Shown piece after piece: positions 23,606-35,100 of a DNA stretch of 64,000 bases. Under the pieces are notes generated by a model. It was given only the letters and a program-made list of their open reading frames with translations, had not been told where the DNA came from and ran no database searches. This DNA is from Morinoia aosen (taxonomy: Eukaryota > Arthropoda > Malacostraca > Amphipoda > Talitridae). Made by a program: the position numbers and the translations under genes. How positions within the stretch are numbered: the first letter of the stretch is position 1; every line of letters starts with the position of its first letter. The stretch is taken from positions 61,440,201 to 61,504,200 of the forward strand of contig CM059562.1 in the NCBI GenBank assembly GCA_030386875.1, in the 5' to 3' direction.

Positions 23606-26600
23606 TTCACCTAATTCTCAGCCTTTGAGTTGCACAATTGTTACTCAATGATATCATTTTCTTCGTCGTCCAATTTAAACGCATTTACTTCAATGCTACT
23701 GATACCATTTAATACACATTCTTTCCATGTTCTCACAACATCCTACATTCTTGCGTTCCGTAATACCACACTAGAGTTTTAACCACATCAGCTTGAACGT
23801 ACCGCCACAATTTCTTAATTGCTTGTGCTATCCATAAAGCAATAAAATTCCGGCAGAGGCTCTCTGCTGCACGGTGTACCTCTCTTACATACATTCTCAA
23901 TGAAGATTTCACTTGTACATTCTAGTCGTAATTCATTTTCAATTTTTACGCTATAATCAATGCGTCTGTAGAAATTACACTCCATCTCGAAATATTGAGC
24001 ATTTTCGTTGTAGAAAATGAACATATCCTAATGAAGTTGATAAATACATCATAATTATGCAAACCTACTCTCGCCATCAATTAACGATTTAATTTCGATT
24101 ACTGACGAAACGGTCCACACAATTTGTTTAAAGTCACTGCTTAATCATGTTAACATTCAACATTCAAAGCATTGTCGTATGCTCCCGCTCCCTCAATCTC
24201 GCGCCCAAACCTCAGACGGTACGCTTGAGTCACTTTGTTGATCAGGCAAAGCTACCTCGTACGAACCTGTCCAAAATCCGCGCACGAACGAGAGAGAATG
24301 CTTAGACAAATACTAGGAATCCATTATAAAAATCCAAAAATATTCTGAAGAATTCTCAGGGATGTTCAGGGATAAATTTATATGTAAACACCAGGCAAAT
24401 TACCTTTATACTACAAGTAAATTTTCCTGTTTAGGGAGACAATAATCCCAGGCGTACGCAGGAAATATTCATCTCTCACACAAGGCAATACTTTACTTTG
24501 CGATAAAATACGAGGTCGAATCCCACTCGAGAAATGGCGTAGTATTTCTTCAAAATCTACACAACTCTATCTCTTTCGCTGTAGTAGAATTCAGTTTCAG
24601 TAAGATATAATTTGCACCTCTCACATGAGTATAACTTGAACATTCCCTTAGACGACGAACGATTTGAAGAAAAATACACAATCTTCCAATTAACGCACAC
24701 TTAAAAATGAAAATTAATTCATCGGTGACATGTAACTGTTTAGACTACAAAAATTGCATTTAATCCACGTGTTCCCTTTAAAATCTACAGATGCTTAATA
24801 TAATAAAAATTCCTTCCTACCTGAAGGCAGCTAGGATTGAATAATCTTAAATTACCACGCTCTACCGTCGAATTCACATCAAAAGGAAATTTTTAAACAT
24901 CATGAATTTATAAAAGTTAAGGAAGCAAAATTTTCATGCTCAGTGAATTTGATATAAAGGTATTGATTGACTTATGTCAGTGTCGAAATGGATTGTATAC
25001 TTGGCACATGGGAAAACTACCCAAAATATTTAATGATTTTAGTGTATTATTATTGAAGCAATTATTTAAATTCTCACTCTGATGTACTGGAGCTTAGCAC
25101 AATGATCTTGTGAATAAAAAAAAGGAGGATCAATTTACTTTACTTAACACACGAGCAGAGGCGTCATTTATATCTAAGTGAATAAAATTAGACCACGAAC
25201 TAAATTCGCAGCATCGTTGAAAATCATCACTTACTTTAAAACACTACATTTAATTTTTATCCTAAGCACCGCCACTTAATTCCTTCAACAATTTTGCAAC
25301 AAAAAAAATTTTCGCCCCATTGATAGCACGGAAATTGATTCTCAAACAATCCCATTACTGCTTCTTAGTCGATGTTAATTTAAATAACTGAAGCACTCAA
25401 ATATCAATGAATGAAAGTAGGAATTATGTTGCTAAAGCTGATAGGAGAAGCTTGACGCACACAAGGCCAAAAAAAATTCTGTAAATTATTTTAAGTGAGG
25501 CGTCACAAATGAAACTTTCAACCGAATTAATTACTCAATGCCTCAGACCCTGGTAAACTTGGACTTGCTTCAAAGATTCACTCGAGACAAGGCAGTGTTT
25601 GCTAAAATTACGGCGTCATTTTCCACAGCCAATGCTTCACACCTAAATTCAGTTAAACCTAATGATTGTACAGATAATAGAAAAATTCAACCAAAGAATT
25701 CAGCACTCAAGAAAAATTTTATCGAACACATTGTCAAGAAAATAGAGCAAGTATTTGATGCAATATTCCCTCAGACACTATTAACTAGATCAACTTAGCG
25801 GCACAAAAAAAAATGAGCAAAGATTCCAGAAGGTATAAATTTCTCGTAGCATTTCGAAATTAATGGCCATGGATTACACTCAGTCAAGTACACTTCAAAT
25901 TAGGCGCTCAGAAATGGTCCGACTGCAGTTGCAAGGATTTCAATTTTATTGCTCCACACTCTAACAGCGCGACCGGCGGTAGACATCGGCACCGCTCTCT
26001 GCGTTAGAATTTTACTCCAAAATTGGAATGCCCACGAAATGACACAGGGTGAATTGTACTCGCAGAAAATTCTGCTTAATTATATATTAATTATCGAGCG
26101 ACTGGTTAACTGAATTAAAAGAAACAGAAATTTTTGGACAACTGAAAATGAATTCCTTTAAATTTCCAAGCTGATATACAGACAGTACGCTTGCACAGGA
26201 TAATTAATATTTCTCCTGTTGCGATACAGAGATGTGGGTGGGTTTAGGACCCCCCTGCCCATACGCTGAGGGAATTGCAACCCCCACACATGTTATAGTA
26301 TTATCCTTTATGCTTGCGTACACCTGCATACCAGACATGGAGAATAAAAGGATTGAAGATTTACATGAATTTATTTTTGGGTAACACGTGGAGATAAATC
26401 ACACAAGGCATTGAAACGAAATGATTTGAAAGGGCACAACTGCATTAATGAAAGGCACACACATTTCTACCGTTATAGAACTCCAAACATGACACGATAT
26501 AAATATGATGCTTACCGAAAATTCGAGTTACATATACTCCTTCGCTGACAACGATTTACGCGTCCACAAAACAGCCGGCTCCACAGTAACACAAATCATA

Positions 26601-26880
26601 ATATTTGCGAGAATAACACATCACGATTTAACCTGGAATTGCGACACGGTGTCGAATCATACAACGGGAAGTCGATTCTCAACTCAATAAACACAGGAAA
26701 TCGATTGCCTATAAATTAGATGATTCTTCACGGTACTTTGAAAAACACTTTTCTGTGTGCTGATCTACATCCGAAATTGAACTTCAATCACCACCTAAAA
26801 GAGCTCTCACAACTATAAACACTCGCCAAGTGCTAACACTTTTCTGTGTGTAACTCTCCATTCTCAATTTGCACTTAAGA
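23606..26880. other. Long AT-rich stretch, no gene seen
   Basis: About 3.3 kb without recognisable genes. Near its end two diverged copies of a block starting ACACTTTTCTGTGTG and containing AAGAGCTCTC lie about 95 bases apart (26742 and 26838). Confidence 0.45.
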
Positions 26881-26889
26881 GCTCTCGTT

Positions 26890-28232
26890 TTCCGAATTCT
26901 CCCTGCCGACAACTATACACTTTCCCCTCTGCTGTGACGTGTGGCTGCAGCTGACCTAATTCCATTCCATGGATGCTGGATTCCTCTTCAATTCTGAAGC
27001 CTATACGCGGACTAAGTCGTCTCTTCTCGTTCGGCGATGCTGCGGCCGGCCGGCCTGGCTGTGCTTGAGCTCGGGTTGAGAAATGCGACGCCACGCCTGC
27101 CCGCCACTGCAGAGCTCTCAGCGCCCGACATTACTGCTGGCTTGAAGATAAACGTGGACAATTGTCTTGCTGGAGAAGGCGGAGTTGTTGCGAATTTGGA
27201 GTTGATATAGGAGCAAATGGAATGCTTTCTGTAGTATTGTTGACACCTTGACGCTTTTCGATTAATACCGCGCAGCTGAGGTGCTTCGAACGACTCCGGG
27301 TGCACGTTAGTACTTTTAAGTTTGCTGATACACTGGACGCCTCCTCTCGAAACTTCGATGGTTAACTTTCACTTTGGATGTTGGATTTTAGCTGCTCATG
27401 TCGAAAGTTTGCAGTCAACACCGGACTTGGTATTATGCCGGGTAATACCGGCATCTGCCGGTATTCCGGCTGCAAAACACCTCCTTGATTATGCGTCTCT
27501 CTCGAAGCGTCACCGAGCCGAAAATCTCTCTTGAGTCTCCATCTACCCTCCTTATATATGCGCGTCTCTGATCCTTCTCGAATGTTCACGAATATTCGCA
27601 GTTACAATGACAGCATTTTACAGCTGATTGGAGGAATTCTTCCTTGTCCTGACGTCTCGAAATTTCATTGGCTAGGTGCCCGCTTTCTTGTGCCACACCT
27701 TCTCGCGTGATCGCTTGGCTAGCGTTCATTGGTGTAGATGTTGCGGCTTTTGTTTAAGGCCAACCCTCGTATCGCGCCTTCGTGCGAGGCCTGTTCCCAT
27801 GCCCAAGCGACGGCCGGCTTAACGGCTTATACATTCCAACGTCTATCGCAGTTTTTTCGCGCTTTTACCTATAACTGGCCCCGCAACACATCGTATTATA
27901 TAAGATATAAAATATTTCACTACTAGTATATAAGATATTTCACTGCAGGTTTTTGACCTTTCCTAAAGTGAAGCATTTTCCCAAAATCTTAATAATTCCC
28001 AAAAATCTTAATATGAGAGTAGTATCTCTGGACAATACAGTTAGAGTCGTGTGTACAATATGGAAAGTGAAATGTTTCATTCTTTCATTTGAGAGTAATT
28101 TGAAGTCGTTGGGTGCATTCTTTCAAAAGTTAAAACCGGGTCAACTTAAGTTTTTACTGAGCGGAGTCGGAAAGGCTTTTTGATGAATTTCTGTAGTTCC
28201 CAGAAAACAGTTAGAGTCGTATTTCTGGACAA
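26890..28232 (+). repeat. Dispersed repeat, longest copy (copy C)
   Basis: The right part, 27514-28232, is the 99%-identical partner of 20970-21687. The left part, about 26890-27513, is absent from copy B but is recognisable in the diverged copy A at 6760-7300, so copy C is the fullest member. It is GC-rich at 27000-27180, where the overlapping - strand frames give Arg/Ala/Pro-rich peptides without a domain. The family class is unknown. The three copies share orientation. Confidence 0.7.
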
Positions 28233-28339
28233 GACCTTTTACGCGTTCGAAAGCTTTTTTTTGTTCAAAAAAGAAAATGTACTTGATTTTAACTCCTTGC
28301 AGTAAGAAAGAAAAGGGTTTTAAATTTAAATTGCCTCAC

Positions 28340-28535
28340 TTCTCATTTCTGAGTAATTCTTCTGCAAGGTTCAAGGGCAGGCGGACAGTTTTCACGAGTT
28401 GGAAGGGAAAAAGACCGCAGAATCGGGACAGGAAGTCAGCACTTTGACACAAGCCTTCAGATGCGCACACTGGTCCAAGGAAATTATTGTGGCTGAACAT
28501 CCACGGGTTCGCCTTCCCAAACTTAATGTAGCGTT
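28340..28535 (-). CDS. Carbohydrate sulfotransferase, internal exon 2
   Basis: Acceptor ATCTTTCAG above 28535 and donor GTGAGG below 28340 frame 196 bases. Their phase fits the exon at 28767-29114, which ends one base into a codon. The translation continues RYIKFGKANPWMFSHNN, FLGPVCASEGLCQSADFLSR and FCGLFPFQLVKTVRLPLNL, ending AEELLRNE. The FC-x-LFPFQ-x-x-KTVRL block is diagnostic of the CHST1-7 type Golgi sulfotransferases. It precedes the second cofactor-binding segment (LVRDPR), which should lie in the next exon. No stop or frame shift is present. Enzymes of this family transfer sulfate from PAPS to the 6-O position of Gal, GalNAc or GlcNAc in glycans; the exact substrate cannot be told. 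The LVRDPR exon was not found, and the only C-terminal exon in range (15985-16197) is broken, so the locus may be a pseudogene overall. Confidence 0.8.
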
Positions 28536-28766
28536 CTGAAAGATTTAAAACGTATTAGGTTGAGAAAGTTCGCGCTGGTTGAAAAAAATCGTTGAATGAA
28601 TTGAGTGTGAATTACTGAATAGCAATGCAACCAAAACTTTGTATCACATGTAATTCAAATTTCATCTGTATCAACAATAATTTTTTGTCGCAGTTTTTTT
28701 TCTATTCAATTATCCTGCTATTTTAGTAAGCCGATAAATCCAACAAGAATACCGAGGTAAACTTAC

Positions 28767-29114
28767 CCATATGAGTATAATTACACGTCACTAGTTGATT
28801 CAGGTAACGCTGAGCTGTGATCGCCGTGCTTCCGTGTCTGGGGCGAGATACTCCAAAGTCAAGAAGAGGCTCAAAGTGATAGAAGGTGGCAGGGTGAGCG
28901 TTCAGTAAGTCGCCCACAAACGAAGAGCCTGAACGCCACGTGGTCACAACCAAATTAATCACAGGATGGCCTCCAAATTGTAGCGTTAGCTGCTCGATGT
29001 CATTAGCCCCTACGGCAGGATGTAAGGAGTAGTTCCGCAGATCCGCTTGTATCTGCTGATACATTTTCTCAAGTATTTCTTCTTCGTGGAATGAAAGCTT
29101 TCTGTGCTTAACAT
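28767..29114 (-). CDS. Carbohydrate sulfotransferase, internal exon 1 with PAPS-binding loop
   Basis: Acceptor TTTTTCAG above 29114 and donor GTAAGT below 28767 bound a 348-base open exon. It reads VKHRKLSFHEEEILEKMYQQ, an acidic linker, and then HPVINLVVTTWRSGSSFVGD, LLNAHPATFYHFEPLLDFGV, ending CNYTHM. TTWRSGSSFVGDLL is the 5'-phosphosulfate-binding loop (P-loop-like) and FYHFEPL the conserved strand that follows, both typical of type II Golgi membrane carbohydrate sulfotransferases. The exon joins in phase with 28340-28535. The transmembrane anchor and start codon are in upstream exons (higher coordinates) that I could not identify. Confidence 0.85.
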
Positions 29115-29382
29115 CTGAAAAATCAAAACATTGTAACGTTGCTTAGAAACGCAAATATAATTTTTATTCTTCCCTGGATACAATGTTTAGATTGCCCACC
29201 GATGTGGGTGGAAGTTTCAATTTAACTTGAACTCATCTGACAACTTGATGGTGCAAACGAGCTTATGCATCAAACACTCATAGTTTGAACACCAAACTGC
29301 AGTGGAGAAATGAGTTCTTCTGGAGATATGTACCCTTTATCTTCCACATCAATCTTTATGGGCCGTGGCCTTAAATACACCT

Positions 29383-29865
29383 TATGATACTTTAAATTCT
29401 AAGGGCAATTGTCAACACACGCTGGCAGTCAGTGTTAGGAAAATTCCCAACCGTAGCTCAGGTAAGAATCTAATTTCATATAAATTTAGTAGGAAGAGTC
29501 ACTGGCATTTGGCTTCATCTTCATTTCATTGCCCTATCATTAAAAGTTTATGAAGCTTCTTCCAGCCTTCTTCACATCAGGCCACAAATAAGAAGCTAAA
29601 ATGGGGAACGTCGCGAACTCGAACGAGGTCGCTCTGCTGAATCCAGGACGGTCGGACAGACCTCTCTACTGGCCGTATCCTTCCTCGCTTCGATGAATCC
29701 GCGCAAGCTGGACTGCTTATAGGGGACTCTGATTCACTGAGACACCCGCACTCAGGAATGGGTGGCTAATTCCCACCGAGCTCTCCCCCTGGCGCCCACC
29801 GATCAGCAGCACTACAACGGCCACCGTCGACAGCCATATGATACTTTAAATTCTAAGGGCAATTG
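29383..29865. mobile_element. Insertion of about 425 bp between 29-bp direct repeats
   Basis: TATGATACTTTAAATTCTAA followed by GGGCAATTG occurs at 29383-29411 and again, identical, at 29837-29865. The segment between is AT-rich on the left and strongly GC-rich from about 29600 to 29836. Read on the - strand it would start with the GC-rich head and contains CGTTCGAGTTC, a weak B-box-like match, as in a SINE with a long target-site duplication. Simple tandem duplication followed by divergence is excluded, because the interior is not repeated. The element class is not certain. Confidence 0.5.
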
Positions 29866-30041
29866 ACTGCTTCACAACTGAAGCAGTAAGTCAGAGGTAT
29901 TTGGAATGAAGTCGTGCTGAATGCCAGTGATTGCTTCGTGTTGCCTGAGGTCATTACAACACCACCTGTAATCTAAAAGGGGAAATTGCAGCTTACGATA
30001 ATTTCAGAATCACTTTTATCTCATGTCCCATTGAAAACGTT

Positions 30042-30300
30042 TAATTTCTCCTAATTGATAGACAATGTGTTTTCTCCCAATTGATAGACTGATTTATTTT
30101 CTTCGAATTGATAGACTGATTTACTTTCCCGGAATTGATAGACTGATTTATTTTCTCCGAATTGATAGACTGATTTATTTTCTCCAAATTGATAGTCTGA
30201 TTTATTTTCTCCGAATTGATAGACTGATTTATTTTCTCCGAATTGATAGACGATTTATTTTCTCCGAATTGATAGACGATTTATTGTCTCCGTATTGATA
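30042..30300 (+). repeat. 27-bp minisatellite, about 9 units
   Basis: Units of the form TTTTCTCCGAATTGATAGAC plus TGATTTA repeat from about 30042 to 30300. The early units are 27 bases long. The last two or three have lost one base (GACGATTTA) and are 26. The 27-base period keeps one frame open as a nine-residue LRIDRLIYF repeat, which I consider an artefact. Confidence 0.85.
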
Positions 30301-31555
30301 AAATTTAACGCTGCTTAACTATTCTCCACTTGCAACGGAAATGGTATACTTCGTTGAGTCCTGAACGGCATTCCTCGATGTTGATCTCTTAATAATTCAT
30401 TATTCTTTCACAGCTGCTTTCCCTTGACGGAAAAAGACGAGCACGGCTCGAGGACGACAAGATCGACTCTCGGATCCCAGTGGATCCGCAGTCCGTCTCT
30501 CGAGCGCGGACAGATAGCATTGTCGTCTGTCCCACAACCGCCAGCACGGACCTTGTGTACCCGAATAACTTAGTTCGTGTTGAGAGTTGTTAAGATTTAA
30601 TTTTAAGCAAATGCTTTCAATATCACTTTGTTTCATTCTGAGCCCGCTTATATCTAGGCCTTTCCTGGATTAGATTTTTCATTAGTCATTCGGTAAGCTC
30701 AGGGTAAGGGAGAAACTAAAGACTATTAAATCAAATTGAGTCAATTAATTGTAACTGCATATTACAAAATTTCATATAGTATAATTTTGAAGTATTCGTG
30801 AATCAAAATTAAAATGAGAAAATCATTTGCTGATATAATTTATAGGAATATCGGTACCAATTGTTCCATGTCATCGCTAAAATGAATTGCATCTAGCATC
30901 GATGCAATTAGCGTAGCAGCATTCGTAGTAAATCATCTTCCTAAAAATTTGAGACATCATTCGACTTTTCAGCTCGGCTGCCCTGGCCACACCCCACAGC
31001 GCCGTTAGGGTCGGAGAACGGACTTCTTGGCTGGTCAGTCTAACAACAGACTGAAGGGTCTCTACGAAGCCAGTAATAACAAATGAACCAATAGGTGTTA
31101 TGATTAGCTTTCTCACCGCTATTTCTCCTTTTCTTTGAGTTGAAATGATTTGGGGATGAAGCAGAGTTGTTTCTCCTACCGCAGCGCTAGTCATGATAGA
31201 TGGGATTTCCCAATCCCAGATTGCAAAACTATATTTTCATCATTTCTATTGCAGTACTTATAGGACAATTCTTAGGGATCCTAGCAGTTAAAGTTAGAGG
31301 GGCACAATTTAATGTGTCTTCTAGACTGCATCGTCCCTCGGGAGTCTCGCACCAGTAGTAACACGCGCACATCTAGCCTTCAGTTATGGAAGTCAAGCAT
31401 GAGAAATTTATGTTTCAACTAAATAAAATCAATTATAAGTTTAAAAATGATATGGACGCTGAAATTTCATCAGATAAATTTGATAAATCTAGCCGTGCCA
31501 TTGGATCTAGACTGGGAGTGTTGTATGCATTGCCCTAGGTACATACTGTAAGTCG
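30301..31555. other. No recognised gene; GC-rich patch at 30430-30570
   Basis: The patch at 30430-30570 is much GC-richer than its surroundings and is open in several - strand frames, one reading GLRIHWDPRVDLVVLEP. It could be an unrecognised exon or an old insertion. A 105-codon - strand frame at 30877-31194 has no recognisable motif, and I do not call it. Confidence 0.3.
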
Positions 31556-31562
31556 GACGTAC

Positions 31563-33180
31563 CCGTGAGACCTATTCTTTCTGCGTGCAGTAATCCTAGC
31601 TCCAGACTTCGTGCAAATTTGGTCCCCATCCGAACTCTATTTACCACTTGTCCTTATACGGTGGAGAATTCTAGTCCTTTTCTTCGTGAACTATCCTGTA
31701 TAGACACAACTAATGATCTTTTCATGTATAGCTTTGATGTTGAATCTACGTAGACCAATGTGTCATTGGGGCAAACAATCAAAATTTTACAAGACCAGAT
31801 TTTTTTAAACAATAACCATTTTATGAATAATGAGAGACAGCAGCAATTCAAGCGTTTTTTAAAATTCTCTGTAAAGTTCTTACTCTGTGTTCAATAAGGT
31901 TCTTCATCTACAACTAGCTAGACTCGTTATAGGCTCTAACCTTTTTATGCAATTGCTAATATGCTTTGGCTCATTAAGAAACAGATTTTCAAAATTCATG
32001 CTAAACTGTATATAAGCCTGTTTTCTGTAGACGGTACTTGGATGACACTTATTAATTATTTAGGTCCCAGGACCAAGCAAATCAATTGTTTGAGTACGTT
32101 AATGCTACTCGCCCCTACACTAAATTCATTATGGAATTTGAACAGAATGGTGTAAGACCTTTTTTAGATGTCGTGGCTAGGAATTTAGATTACAACTTTA
32201 TCTCCTCAGTTTATAGGAATCTCATATATACTGGTCTGTGTATAAATTATTCTAGCTGGGTCTACTAAGGTTATAACAAATCGTATGTAAAAACGTTATC
32301 ACATATAGAGCCTATCGCATTTCAAGCAAGTACCAAATATTACACAAAGAATTAGAATGTCTCCAGAAAATTTTAACGCGTAACGATTTTTCCAAATTTC
32401 TTGCTAATCAAAAAGTCACGAAAGTTTTCGAAAGCAAACTTCCTCTTCTCTTTCAACTTTGACCTTACCGAAACAGAAAATGTGTATTGGTCTTCCGTTT
32501 CCAGGTTACCTGGACCATGATTTTCAAAGAGTTTTTAGTCCTTGTGCGAACCTTTTTATAGCGATTGATGTACATGTTTATTATGGGAATACCTTTAAGA
32601 AGGCGTCTGTTTTTTACACGGAAGAGCGACAGGGTGAATGGCTGGAAAATTGCTGTGTATCTGTGTATGCCTGTGATTGCTGCCAAAAATTGTACGTTGG
32701 AAGCACTACCCTCCAACAATAAATCCATCACAGTCAACAATCTGGGTTTTCTCATATACGTGTAACTGGCCTGCCATATGACTTTCACCCCCTTTCCGCC
32801 ATTAGAGACCATTACAATAGTTCCAATCACCCTCTCAAAATATCAAATTTTTCTATCCTTTGTAAAGCCTCAAATAAACAAGACCTCCGTATTCTAGAAT
32901 CTTTTTATATATTCCCGAACAAACCCTTTCTAAATAAAGACTTCAGCGCAACCTTGCTTGTGGCCCCTACTTCCTCAATAATATTGCGGTATGCTGGTGT
33001 GTGCGTGTTGTGTGTGTATATAAAAAAGATGTGTACTTGTGTATGTATGGTGGTATTAGTCTGTGTGTACTGTGTATGTTGTCTATATGCTTGTGTACAG
33101 AGCTTTAATCGTTAAAAATTCTTTTTAGTCTTTTTTTTGCTTTTTATTCTTGTTTAAACCTTAAATATCTTATTCATGAC
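31563..33180 (+). mobile_element. Penelope-like retroelement, degraded (reverse transcriptase plus GIY-YIG endonuclease)
   Basis: Several frames together follow a Penelope-like order. An RT block RPILSACSNPSSRLRANLVP lies at about 31563, followed by LFMYSFDVEST (the motif A region, SFDVES). FCRRYLDD with the catalytic YLDD is at about 32016. TKFIMEFEQNGVRPFLDVV and FISSVYRNLIYTGLC end the RT. From about 32665 comes YACDCCQKLYVGSTTLQQ, the Cys-containing GIY-YIG-type start, and DLRILESFYIFPNKPFLN is its end. The motif B region is missing and at least five stops or shifts break it. Downstream (32990-33120) comes a TGTGTG-rich tail shared with the copies at 42.8 and 46.1 kb. This copy stops before the CTGA(T/A)GA ribozyme-like element. 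Confidence 0.75.
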
Positions 33181-34100
33181 TGTTAGAATTTGCTGGATGA
33201 GAGTGTGCACAAATCAGGTCAGAAAAAGCGTCACCATCCTTAGGAAACAATTCGTCAGAGCCGTAGATAAGGAGTTTCCGGCTTTCAACTACTAACAAGA
33301 TTTCTTCCCTAATATGTCTGCAGCGAAAGTTGAAGTCGGTTGCTTTATAGGTCCACAATTAAAAAAAAGTCATAGAGTGCAAGGAGTTTACCAAAAAACT
33401 CGAGGACAGAGAAAGCAGCATGGGACAGCTTTATCGCAATAGTTCTTTGGCTTCTTGGGGAATCATAAGGCCGAAAACTTTCACATAAAATTTCCCATAA
33501 AATTTGAAAGTACAATTTGAAGCATAGTTATAAACAAGGCTTGTAATGCATGAATGTAATCATTATTGGTCAATTTTCATAGTGTAGTCTTTTTATCTCA
33601 AGATAAGTTTTAAATCATGATTAATAATAAAAAGTCAACCGTAAAACCATTGAGGCTTACATAAGTCACCAGCCACTGCATGGAGTGAGTGAGTATGTTT
33701 TACAACTCCTATATTTGTCTGTGATAAAGTGAAAATTGACCAATATATAATTTGCAGCCCCCTATTCTAATTCACACCCATAGGTTAAATTTACCAAAAT
33801 TTATTTCGAAACATTTCAAATACGGACTTCTAATGAAAAATTACTATGCTATGACTTTTCGTTTAAACATTATCAAAGTGTCCTGAAAACCTACCAACGA
33901 AATTGTATGAACATTAACCTAATAACATATTGGAAGCCCCGTACAAATTTTCCAATTTTTGTACCTAATGAACTCCTGTCAAAACAATTTTATTTCTTAC
34001 CTTCCAAGTTCCAGCTACTGCGGTTAATAGGCAATGGCACCACATTAGTTTTCAGAGTTCATCGGTCTTGTTCTAATTCGAGGGGCCATTATGATTGATG
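33181..34100. other. Non-coding, no gene seen
   Basis: AT-rich sequence between two Penelope-like remnants of opposite orientation. Nothing recognised. Confidence 0.4.
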
Positions 34101-34104
34101 GAAA

Positions 34105-35100
34105 AACCGATCAGGTAGCTCCGTTGTTGACAAACTTGTCGTTCAGCTGACTGTACGTTGCTGCCAGATGGCCCTTCTCTCTTTCTCTGAGCTGCAATTC
34201 GTTTTTTGCCGTGTCGTCACCAATGCCATCCGGATTTTGATCGGTTAGAATCCTGTTGTATTCTTCATTGTCATGAATTTTTTGACCTCTGGAATTTAAT
34301 TGCATTGTTAAACGTCTGGAGAGGGTAGTAGTTGTTACGTCTTTGTAGGAGCGCTTGAAAGGCTCACAGTCCTTATGATTACATTTATACTCGTGCTAGA
34401 CGTTTGTTTGTTTTACTGCAAATCTAGTGCTCTGGTTGTTTTTGGAGATAAGGCCGGCGATGACATGGCTTTTGTAGTAGTTTATGAGTCGGAGGCGTTC
34501 ATTATCGGAATCGCACTTCGAGTTTTTTTTTACAATTTATTTCAGTTTCCGTTCTACAATTTTGTGAGCCGATGAATATTGATTTTGGTAGTGTACGGTA
34601 TAGGTTATGGGTTATTTGATTTGCCCTGCAAGGGGCTATTTACTTTTTGTAGATAATTTCTCAGGATCGTTGCTGATGAATGCTGGTTTCAGTTTCGTAA
34701 TTCTTGAATGAAAGAGCTCCCAGGAAGAAAATATCTTGTAGGTGCGGTGGATCAAGGCTTTCATTGTAGCGTCGTAATATCGCTGCGGAGTTTCACTGCT
34801 TGCATGAAGACAAATCCTTGCATTTGTGGGGTTTTGGTATACGGAAGTGTCATATTTGTTGCCATTGGCTTCTAAGTGAACGTCCACAAAGTTTATTTTA
34901 ATTTGAACATCAAGCTTTGATGTCAATAATTGACATCAAAGCTTGATGAATAATTCTCATTAGAATTATTCTAATGAGGAATTTGCTTCAAATATGTCGT
35001 TGAGTTTCATGGGAGATTGAACGTCGTCGGTGATAACGAAGCAATCGTCGAGTAGCGGCATGCAGAGCGGTAGTTCAGGTGATCATTAGGATTCTGTATG
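34105..35100 (-). mobile_element. Second, different Penelope-like retroelement, degraded
   Basis: On the - strand LLDDCFVITDDVQSP at about 35050 corresponds to the RT catalytic (Y-x-DD) region. It is followed by LDVQIKINFVDVHLEANGNK, SVYQNPTNARICLHASSETP and ALIHRTYKIFSSWELFHS, typical of the C-terminal RT part of Penelope-like elements with PTN-x-x-ICLH-x-SSETP. After a degraded linker comes YKCNHKDCEPFKRSY, TTTTLSRRLTMQL and KIHDNEEYNRIL, the GIY-YIG-like part with its Cys pair and LSRRL. It differs clearly in sequence from the element at 31.6 kb, so it is a separate family. Stops and a palindromic insertion (34908-34978) break it. Confidence 0.7.
34908..34978. repeat. Two adjacent perfect palindromes (41 bp and 23 bp)
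   Basis: CATCAAGCTTTGATGTCAAT at 34908-34927, one base, then its exact reverse complement at 34929-34948. Seven bases on, CTCATTAGAAT at 34956-34966, one base, then its exact reverse complement at 34968-34978. Both lie inside the Penelope-like RT coding region, between the DD motif block and the INFVDV block, and appear to be added at that point. Confidence 0.9.

Noticed and set aside
20970-28232. LTR retrotransposon with 0.72-kb LTRs and a 5.8-kb interior
   Set aside because: The repeats lack TG...CA ends, no primer-binding site follows the first copy, no polypurine tract precedes the second, and there is no gag/pol-like coding between them. The longer family copy extends left of the supposed LTR.
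30065-30298. Open frame with a nine-residue LRIDRLIYF repeat
   Set aside because: It is the translation of the 27-bp minisatellite. The frame stays open because the period is a multiple of three, and it breaks where units become 26 bases.
30877-31194. 105-codon - strand open frame
   Set aside because: No recognisable domain, no splice sites in frame and ordinary composition. It could be real but cannot be supported.
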